From contig CP127080.1 in the NCBI GenBank assembly GCA_030252795.1, positions 1,624,501-1,688,500 of the forward strand: DNA of 64,000 nt, written 5' to 3'. The DNA comes from Porticoccaceae bacterium LTM1 (lineage in GTDB: Bacteria; Pseudomonadota; Gammaproteobacteria; Pseudomonadales; Porticoccaceae). The notes under the pieces were generated by a model that was not told the DNA's origin, did not search any database, and saw nothing but the letters and a program-made list of their open reading frames with translations. How positions within the stretch are numbered: position 1 is the first letter of the stretch; every line of letters begins with the position of its first letter. Positions 58,341 through 64,000 of this stretch are shown piece by piece. Position numbers and translations under genes: made by a program.

Positions 58341-59480
58341 TTATTCCTCTGCTTTCATAACAGCAATGCCTTCCGGCATATGAATGGTGGAAGTCGGGTA
58401 AGCGATTTCAGCACCGTGACGAGTAATAATGTCGGAGATTTTCAGCAACACATCCTGCTTCACTTCGTGGAAGTGAACCCAATTTACAGTTTTGGTAAAT
58501 GTGTAAACGAAAAAGTCCACAGACGACGCCGAGAATGCATTGAAATTCACAATCATGGTCTGTTTTGTATCAATCTCTTTGTGCTTTGTCAGCATCTCTT
58601 TCACGTCGTTGACGATGTCAGCCATTTTGCTGATATCGTCGTAACGGATACCAATCGTTTCGTAGATACGACGGTTGGTCATTCGCGACGGGTTTTCAAT
58701 AGAAACCTGGGTAAATACTGAATTGGGGATGTAAAGCGGCCTTTTATCAAAAGTGCGAATGCGAGTCATGCGCCAGCCAATGTCTTCCACCGTGCCTTCG
58801 ATTTCTTTATCCGGTGAACGCACCCAGTCTCCCACTTTAAAAGGGCGATCAAAATAGATCATCATGCCGCCAAAAAAGTTGGCCAGGAGGTCTTTGGCAG
58901 CAAAGCCGACAGCGATACCACCAATACCACCAAAGGCGAGTAGACCGGCAATCTCGATCTCAAATTGATCCATCAGAATCAATGCAGCACTGACGATTAC
59001 CGAAGCACGCAATAATTTACTGACGGCCCTGACAGTAGTTTCATCAACTGGCGGAGTATTGTATTCGGGGCGTAGGAAATTACCTTCCGCTCTACGCACA
59101 AAGTGAATCAGGAACAGTGTTGGCAAAAAGATCAGGGCGATGGTCTCCATACTGTCGATGACAAGGGCCCAGCCATGAAGCCCCTTGCCCTCTTCCGACT
59201 TGGTGGTAATTCCGGCAAAAACAGACGCAAACTTGATGCCCATTACCCAGATTAGCCAGACCAGGGGCCTACGGCAGGCCTCTACCAGCGCATCATCCCA
59301 AACATTGGCAGTTTTTGCGGTGCGACGCTCAACCAAATCAATGATTTTATTTACTACATAACCGAGCAGCAGCGCAGTAAAAACAATGAGGAAAACCTGG
59401 GTGATCCAGACAAAATCCTCACCGGTATAAGTGGCAAGCCAGTTTCCAAACTTCTCCACCTTGGTACTCTCCTTAACCAA
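58341..59480 (-). CDS. Mechanosensitive channel of the MscS family
   Basis: A 379-residue inner-membrane channel that would open on membrane tension during hypo-osmotic shock. About five helices occur in residues 20-205, and the pore-lining third helix of MscS corresponds to LLAFGGIGGIAVGFAAKDLLAN (rich in Gly and Ala). The cytoplasmic beta and alpha/beta domains follow with FKVGDWVRSP and MTRIRTFDKRPLYIPNS. It has two or three more N-terminal helices than E. coli MscS. It lies between nagZ and hpt with gaps under ten bases. Confidence 0.92.
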   Translation of the reverse strand: MVKESTKVEKFGNWLATYTGEDFVWITQVFLIVFTALLLGYVVNKIIDLVERRTAKTANVWDDALVEACRRPLVWLIWVMGIKFASVFAGITTKSEEGKGLHGWALVIDSMETIALIFLPTLFLIHFVRRAEGNFLRPEYNTPPVDETTVRAVSKLLRASVIVSAALILMDQFEIEIAGLLAFGGIGGIAVGFAAKDLLANFFGGMMIYFDRPFKVGDWVRSPDKEIEGTVEDIGWRMTRIRTFDKRPLYIPNSVFTQVSIENPSRMTNRRIYETIGIRYDDISKMADIVNDVKEMLTKHKEIDTKQTMIVNFNAFSASSVDFFVYTFTKTVNWVHFHEVKQDVLLKISDIITRHGAEIAYPTSTIHMPEGIAVMKAEE

Positions 59481-59488
59481 AAAAAGCT

Positions 59489-60499
59489 TTAAACCAACAG
59501 TGCTAATTGTTGTTGGGTTTTCTGATATCTCTCACTGGAGACAAGAGTATCCCAATCTGTTTTCCCCTTGGCGGCCATTGAGGCCAGTCGCTCTGAAACA
59601 GGCATCACCTGACTCTCGAGATACGACAGCACTTCCAGTGCACCTGGACGGTCATTGCAAACAAGTACCATATCGCAACCGGCACTAAGCGCCGCACTAG
59701 CCTTCTCGGCATAACCGCCAGCGACATCCGCCCCTTTCATGGACAGATCGTCACTGAAAATAACGCCATCGAAATCCAGCTCTCCCCTCAAGATCTGCTG
59801 CAGCCAGAATGGAGAAAAGCCCACTGAGTCTGGCGAGATATTCGGAAATACCATATGAGCCGGCATAACCGCGTCGTACTCGCCTGCCAGTCGCTTGAAT
59901 GGAATCAGGTCGTGCTCACGCACCTGATCCAGGGTGCGTTCGTCGTAAGGCGTTTCAAGATGGCTGTCAGCAACTACCGAACCATGGCCGGGAAAATGTT
60001 TAGCCGTTGTTGCCATACCTGCTGCCTGCATTCCTGCAATAAAGGCACCTGCACAGGCCACCATTTCATCAGGGTCATCTGAAAAAGCGCGGTCTCCAAT
60101 CACTTCACAGTGATCCCGGTCCAGATCCAGCACCGGGGCAAAACTGAAGTCCACACCACAAGCCAACACTTCACTGGCCATCAACCAACCAGCATCAAAA
60201 CATAAAGTTAGCCCCTCATCGCGGTGTCCGCGATAGAGATCTCCCAGCTTCTGCATAGCTGGCAATCGGGTAAAGCCTTCACGAAAGCGCTGCACCCTGC
60301 CGCCTTCCTGATCCACTGCCAGCAGTAGCTCGGGGCGAACTGCACGAATCTCTGCTACAAGTTCGCAAATCTGCTCACGGGATTCGAAGTTACGGGCAAA
60401 AAAGATAACGCCACCCACCAACGGGTTGCGAAGCAAGGTTTGTTCTTCAGAAGTTAATGTGATGCCTTCAAGATCAAGCATCAAAGGGCCGATTGGCAT
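59489..60499 (-). CDS. nagZ: Beta-N-acetylhexosaminidase NagZ
   Basis: Cytoplasmic family 3 glycosidase that removes GlcNAc from anhydromuropeptides in murein recycling, generating inducers of beta-lactamase in some species. The family 3 signature KHFPGHGSVVADSHLETP (about residue 160-178), with catalytic Asp-His, and DQEGGRVQRFREGF near 62 are complete. The 336 residues match. It is the first gene of nagZ-mscS-hpt-mtiP, and the nagZ-mtiP link is also seen in Pseudomonas. Confidence 0.95.
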   Translation of the reverse strand: MPIGPLMLDLEGITLTSEEQTLLRNPLVGGVIFFARNFESREQICELVAEIRAVRPELLLAVDQEGGRVQRFREGFTRLPAMQKLGDLYRGHRDEGLTLCFDAGWLMASEVLACGVDFSFAPVLDLDRDHCEVIGDRAFSDDPDEMVACAGAFIAGMQAAGMATTAKHFPGHGSVVADSHLETPYDERTLDQVREHDLIPFKRLAGEYDAVMPAHMVFPNISPDSVGFSPFWLQQILRGELDFDGVIFSDDLSMKGADVAGGYAEKASAALSAGCDMVLVCNDRPGALEVLSYLESQVMPVSERLASMAAKGKTDWDTLVSSERYQKTQQQLALLV

Positions 60500-60667
60500 A
60501 GGTAAAAATCCGTGGTGGTTATTCTTGAAGCCACGTTAAGGAGGCTTGTGTGGAAAGTCAACGGTAAGCCTCAAACTGCTAACTTTACTGGACGAAGTAC
60601 CGCGTAAAACCTAGAATAGTCGCCCTTTGGCCCAGGCCTTGGTTCAGCACTACAGGAACATCAAATT

Positions 60668-61861
60668 ATGTCAAAAGAATTCCTTTCCCACCTGTCTTCG
60701 GAGCTCGATCAGATTAAAGCTGACGGCCTCTTCAAGGGCGAGCGCATTATCACGTCCCAACAGTCAGCGGACATCGAAGTGGCTGGTGGTCAGCACGTGC
60801 TGAACTTCTGTGCCAACAACTACCTGGGTCTGGCTAACCACCCGGCTCTGATTGAAGCCGCCAAGAATGGCCTCGACAAGCATGGCTTTGGTGTTGCCTC
60901 AGTGCGTTTCATTTGTGGCACCCAGGATATCCACAAAACCCTCGAAGCGAAGCTGAGCGAATTTCTCGGCACCGAGGATACTATCCTCTACTCATCCTGC
61001 TTTGACGCCAACGGCGGCCTATTTGAAACCCTGCTTGGCCCAGAAGATGCCATCATCTCCGACTCACTGAACCATGCTTCCATTATCGACGGTGTGCGCC
61101 TGTGTAAAGCCAAGCGCTTCCGTTATGCCAACAATGATATGGCCGAGCTGGAGCAGCAACTGAAGGCGGCCGATGAAGCCGGTGCCCGCTTCAAGATGAT
61201 CGCCACAGACGGTGTGTTCTCCATGGACGGCGTGATCGCTGACCTGAAAACTGTCTGTGACCTGGCTGACAAGTACAACGCTATTGTGATGGTGGACGAC
61301 TCCCACGCGGTTGGCTTCCTCGGTGAGAACGGCCGTGGCTCCCACGAGTACTGTGAAGTGATGGGTCGCGTAGACATCATTACCGGCACCCTTGGTAAAG
61401 CGATGGGTGGCTCTTCTGGTGGTTACACCTCCGGTCGTAAGGAAATTATCGACATCCTGCGCCAGCGTTCGCGCCCCTACCTGTTCTCTAACTCCCTGGC
61501 GCCAGCAGTAGTTACCGCGTCAATCAAAGTGGTAGAGATGCTGTCCGAAAGCAAGGAGCTGATCAGCAAACTGAACGAAAACAGCCAATACTTCCGTCAA
61601 CGCATGAGCGAAGCCGGATTTACTCTGGCCGGTGCCGACCACGCCATTATTCCGGTGATGATCGGCGACGCCCGTCTGGCAAGCGAGTTTGCCGACAAAA
61701 TGCTGGATGAAGGCATCTATGTAGTTGGCTTCTCCTTCCCGGTTGTTCCACGTGGACAAGCGCGTATTCGCACCCAGATGTCTGCTGCACACACTCGCGA
61801 GCAGCTGGATAAAGCGATTGATGCGTTTATCAAGGTAGGCAAAGAACTCAATATTATTTAA
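60668..61861 (+). CDS. kbl: 2-amino-3-ketobutyrate CoA ligase (glycine C-acetyltransferase)
   Basis: PLP enzyme cleaving 2-amino-3-ketobutyrate with CoA to glycine and acetyl-CoA, the second step of threonine degradation. [30 protein letters not shown] and the PLP lysine in [14 protein letters not shown] are clear. It has 397 residues and an AGGAA ribosome-binding site. It precedes tdh, as in E. coli. The kbl-tdh gap holds a palindromic repeat. Confidence 0.97.
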   Translation: MSKEFLSHLSSELDQIKADGLFKGERIITSQQSADIEVAGGQHVLNFCANNYLGLANHPALIEAAKNGLDKHGFGVASVRFICGTQDIHKTLEAKLSEFLGTEDTILYSSCFDANGGLFETLLGPEDAIISDSLNHASIIDGVRLCKAKRFRYANNDMAELEQQLKAADEAGARFKMIATDGVFSMDGVIADLKTVCDLADKYNAIVMVDDSHAVGFLGENGRGSHEYCEVMGRVDIITGTLGKAMGGSSGGYTSGRKEIIDILRQRSRPYLFSNSLAPAVVTASIKVVEMLSESKELISKLNENSQYFRQRMSEAGFTLAGADHAIIPVMIGDARLASEFADKMLDEGIYVVGFSFPVVPRGQARIRTQMSAAHTREQLDKAIDAFIKVGKELNII

Positions 61862-61900
61862 CAACCCCAGTGCGCTGGAGGTTCAGTGCTTTTAGCAGCG

Positions 61901-61982
61901 GGTCGCACGTCGCACGCTAAAAACACCGATCCTCCAGGTTTCTGCCACACAGCGTGCGACGTATAGCGTGCGACGTGCGACC
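61901..61982. repeat. Palindromic GTCGCACGTCGCAC repeat between kbl and tdh
   Basis: Left arm GGTCGCACGTCGCACGC (61901-61917) is matched by inverted copies in 61952-61982 (GCGTGCGAC twice, then GTGCGACC). The centre adds CTGGAGG/CCTCCAG-like pairing. The repeat belongs to the same family as 36626-36775. It ends 13 bases before the tdh start codon, leaving just the ribosome-binding region. Confidence 0.7.
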
Positions 61983-61995
61983 AAAGGTTTTTACT

Positions 61996-63021
61996 ATGAA
62001 AGCACTTTCAAAACTCAAAGCGGAACCCGGCATCTGGATGACCGATGTTCCCAAGCCGGAAGTTGGACACAACGACCTGCTGATCAAGATTCGCAAGTCC
62101 GCCATCTGCGGTACTGATGTTCACATCTACAAGTGGGATAAGTGGTCCCAGGACACCATCCCGGTGCCTATGGTTGTCGGCCACGAATTTGTTGGTGAAG
62201 TGGTTGAAGTTGGCCAGGAAGTGCGCGGCTTTGAAATTGGCGATCGCGTTTCCGGTGAAGGCCACATTACCTGCGGATACTGTCGCAACTGTCGCGCCGG
62301 TCGCCGTCACCTGTGCCGCAACACAGTTGGTGTTGGTGTAAACCGCCCGGGTTCATTTGCCGAATATCTGGTGATTCCGGCATTTAACGCCTTCAAGTTG
62401 CCAAATGATATCAGCGATGACCTGGCTGCCATCTTCGACCCGTTCGGCAACGCCGTACACACTGCCCTCTCATTTGATCTGGTGGGTGAAGACGTACTGA
62501 TTACCGGCGCAGGCCCGATTGGCATTATGGCTGCCGCCGTTGCCAAGCACTGCGGTGCACGCAACGTGGTAATCACAGATCTCAACGATTACCGCCTGGA
62601 TCTCGCCAAGAAAATGGGTGCCACCCGCACCGTAAACGTCAGCAAAGAAAAACTGCCGGACGTAATGAAAGAGCTTGGCATGACCGAAGGCTTTGATGTG
62701 GGTCTGGAGATGTCCGGAATTCCGGTCGCTTTCAATGACATGCTGAAAAACATGAACAATGGCGGCAAGATTGCCATGCTCGGGATTCCCCCCGGCGATA
62801 TGGCTATCGACTGGAACCTGGTGATTTTCAAAGGCCTGGTAATCAAAGGTATTTATGGCCGCGAAATGTTTGAGACCTGGTACAAAATGAGCAGCCTTAT
62901 CCAGAGCGGCCTGAACCTGGACCCGATTATCACCCATCAATACAGCATTGATGATTTCCAGGAAGGCTTTGACATGATGTGCTCAGGGCAGTCCGGCAAA
63001 GTAATTCTGAACTGGGATTAA
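61996..63021 (+). CDS. tdh: L-threonine 3-dehydrogenase
   Basis: Zinc- and NAD-dependent dehydrogenase oxidising threonine to 2-amino-3-ketobutyrate. Catalytic zinc ligands are C38 and the H63-E64 pair; structural zinc ligands are C93, C96, C99 and C107. [18 protein letters not shown] is the NAD motif. The frame is open to 61954, but that part is repeat sequence. The ATG at 61996 gives 341 residues, equal to E. coli Tdh. It works with kbl just upstream. Confidence 0.97.
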   Translation: MKALSKLKAEPGIWMTDVPKPEVGHNDLLIKIRKSAICGTDVHIYKWDKWSQDTIPVPMVVGHEFVGEVVEVGQEVRGFEIGDRVSGEGHITCGYCRNCRAGRRHLCRNTVGVGVNRPGSFAEYLVIPAFNAFKLPNDISDDLAAIFDPFGNAVHTALSFDLVGEDVLITGAGPIGIMAAAVAKHCGARNVVITDLNDYRLDLAKKMGATRTVNVSKEKLPDVMKELGMTEGFDVGLEMSGIPVAFNDMLKNMNNGGKIAMLGIPPGDMAIDWNLVIFKGLVIKGIYGREMFETWYKMSSLIQSGLNLDPIITHQYSIDDFQEGFDMMCSGQSGKVILNWD

Positions 63022-63026
63022 TTTAT

Positions 63027-63096
63027 GACACCCTGAGCGTAGCGAAGAACCTCACGTTCAAAAACACAGAGATCCTTCGTTACACTCAGGATGACA
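63027..63096. repeat. REP-like inverted pair after tdh
   Basis: Left arm CCTGAGCGTAGCGAAGAACC (63031-63050) and right arm GATCCTTCGTTACACTCAGG (63071-63090) are inverted relatives of the dispersed CCTGAGNGNAGCGAAGGATC motif. They lie between tdh and the asparaginase-like gene. Confidence 0.7.
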
Positions 63097-63116
63097 GCGC
63101 ATAGAGAAAAGAACCT

Positions 63117-63605
63117 ATGAAAATTAATATCATTACTACCGGCGGCACCATCGACAAAATCTACTTTGACGCCAAAAGCGACTATCAGGTTGGCGACCCG
63201 GTTATCGGTGAGCTGCTGAAGCGCATGGAAGTGGGTTTTGAATTTGAGGTGACATCTGTACTTCGCAAAGACAGCCTTGATCTGACCGAAGAAGATCGTC
63301 AACTGATCGTTGAAAACGTTAAAAACTGCGATAGTGATTACGTATTGGTCACACATGGTACCGACGGCATGGTGGAAACCGGTCGCTGGCTACGAGAGCA
63401 GGTTCCAAGCAAGCACATTGTAATGACTGGTGCCCTGCAACCTGCGGCTTTTCGCGAGACAGACGCTGTTTTCAACATCGGCTGCGCAATTGGCGCACTG
63501 CAGGCCGTACAACCCGGTGTTTACATTGCCATGAACGGTCAACTGTTTGATTCTGCAAAAGTCGTTAAAAACGTTGCCGAAAACCGTTTTGAACCCATTC
63601 AGTAA
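63117..63605 (+). CDS. Half-size asparaginase-domain protein
   Basis: A 162-residue protein matching only the N-terminal domain of type I/II L-asparaginases (usually about 330 residues). The first catalytic Thr is T8 in TTGGTID, and the second Thr-Asp pair is T82-D83 in THGTDGM. The usual lysine after the VGAMRP-like motif (here MTGALQPAAF) is not visible in IGALQAV. Similar one-domain proteins seem to exist in Shewanella and Vibrio, by recall, so it may be a real family rather than a truncation. Activity and substrate are unknown. Confidence 0.85.
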   Translation: MKINIITTGGTIDKIYFDAKSDYQVGDPVIGELLKRMEVGFEFEVTSVLRKDSLDLTEEDRQLIVENVKNCDSDYVLVTHGTDGMVETGRWLREQVPSKHIVMTGALQPAAFRETDAVFNIGCAIGALQAVQPGVYIAMNGQLFDSAKVVKNVAENRFEPIQ

Positions 63606-63622
63606 GACCTGATATACCCCCA

Positions 63623-63693
63623 GTCATCCAGAACGTAGCAAAGGACCTCTAAAACTCAGTCAGTTTCAGACCCTTTGCTACGCTCAGGATGAC
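63623..63693. repeat. REP-like inverted pair after the asparaginase-like gene
   Basis: Left arm (63623-63649, core GAACGTAGCAAAGGACC) and right arm (63668-63693, core CCTTTGCTACGCTCAGGATG) are inverted copies of the same family as at 63027-63096, forming a stem just downstream of the stop codon. Confidence 0.7.
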
Positions 63694-63949
63694 GTATCTA
63701 TACATCTATTCTTAGATAATTTTTTACTCACCCAAACTCTCCTTAGTACATTCAGCTATTAAAGAATTACCTCCCCAATATTTAATTCATTGTTTTTAAA
63801 AATTTTTCTTACCGACTACTAAAATCACTTAATTTCAATACGCAATTTCCCTTCCACCGTTTATCAATAGAACAATGCAGATCTGTTTTTGCAGTGATAT
63901 GTTGATCAATGAACAAACAAGATATAAAAGGTTTTAAGGGAGATACAAC
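63694..63949. other. AT-rich leader region
   Basis: With the repeat before it, this completes a 344-base stretch without a gene. It is strongly AT-rich, with no credible coding frame. A possible promoter for the last gene is TTGATC (63902-63907) and TATAAA (63923-63928), but the 15-base spacing is short. An AAGGGAG ribosome-binding site lies at 63936-63942. Confidence 0.4.
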
Positions 63950-64000
63950 ATGGCAAAGATGTATCCTGTTATTGGTGAGTGGTATCAGGAGGCTGCTGAA
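63950..64000 (+). CDS. 5-prime end of a gene running off the window
   Basis: ATG preceded by an ideal AAGGGAG ribosome-binding site opens a frame that continues to the window edge. The 17 visible residues begin MAKMYPVIGEWYQ. The start recalls small uncharacterised proteins of the DUF6763 type (PVIGEWYQ), but too little is visible to be sure. The product is unknown. Confidence 0.7.
   Translation, partial: MAKMYPVIGEWYQEAAE

Noticed and set aside
63117-63605. Asparaginase-like gene as a simple pseudogene
   Set aside because: The frame is intact with a proper start and ends in a way that recalls other one-domain family members; no remnant of the second domain follows.

Overview
The window is a gene-dense stretch of a gammaproteobacterial chromosome. 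Gene order over long runs matches, from memory, the Pseudomonas aeruginosa PA2977-PA3005 region: murB, ptpA, kdsB, lpxK, exbD/exbB, comEC, DUF2062, lolCDE, sthA, nqrA-F, gap, mfd, csiV, mtiP, nagZ. A complete Na+-translocating NADH:quinone reductase with its two maturation factors, Na+-linked transporters, an acnD/prpF-type methylcitrate operon and intermediate base composition suggest a marine member of the Pseudomonadales/Cellvibrionales lineage. Genus cannot be fixed from the sequence alone.

Layout. 0-6 kb: a LysR regulator (probably divergent from leuC beyond the left edge), an acyl-CoA dehydrogenase, trmH and a PAS-GGDEF-EAL protein; a 262-bp palindromic element sits between the last two. 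6.5-10 kb: tRNA-Leu and tRNA-Cys, pgsA, uvrC and a GacA/UvrY response regulator, a very conserved block. 10-19.4 kb: alkB-like oxygenase, murB, ptpA, kdsB, lpxK, msbA, exbD, exbB, comEC, i.e. lipid A/Kdo and peptidoglycan precursor supply plus envelope transport. 19.5-28.7 kb: a patatin phospholipase and the methylcitrate (propionate) operon gntR-prpB-prpC-acnD-prpF, with three small genes joined to its tail by start/stop overlaps. This block lies between comEC and DUF2062, which are neighbours in Pseudomonas. 28.9-34.8 kb: DUF2062, lolCDE, a small exported protein, sthA. 35-42.7 kb: cold-shock gene and nqrABCDEF-apbE-nqrM. 43-51 kb: long-form GAPDH, then an inserted group of three ion-coupled transporters and a mannose-1-phosphate guanylyltransferase. 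51-60.5 kb: mfd, csiV, an AT-rich orphan gene, a lipoprotein, and nagZ-mscS-hpt-mtiP (murein recycling and purine salvage). 60.6-64 kb: kbl-tdh (threonine catabolism), a half-size asparaginase-like protein and the start of one more gene.

The genes are mostly housekeeping. The least ordinary content is non-coding. At least three families of short palindromic repeats occupy intergenic gaps, sometimes inside operons (twice in the prp operon) and sometimes reaching into genes: they supply the stop codon of the diguanylate cyclase gene and of mtiP, and probably the start codon of apbE. No CRISPR array, prophage, insertion sequence with transposase, rRNA gene or clear defence system was seen. I found no convincing new multi-gene system. 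The best leads are the repeat families, the structured islands in the prp operon, the sodium-linked transporter cluster and two odd small genes (55.7 kb and 63.1 kb).
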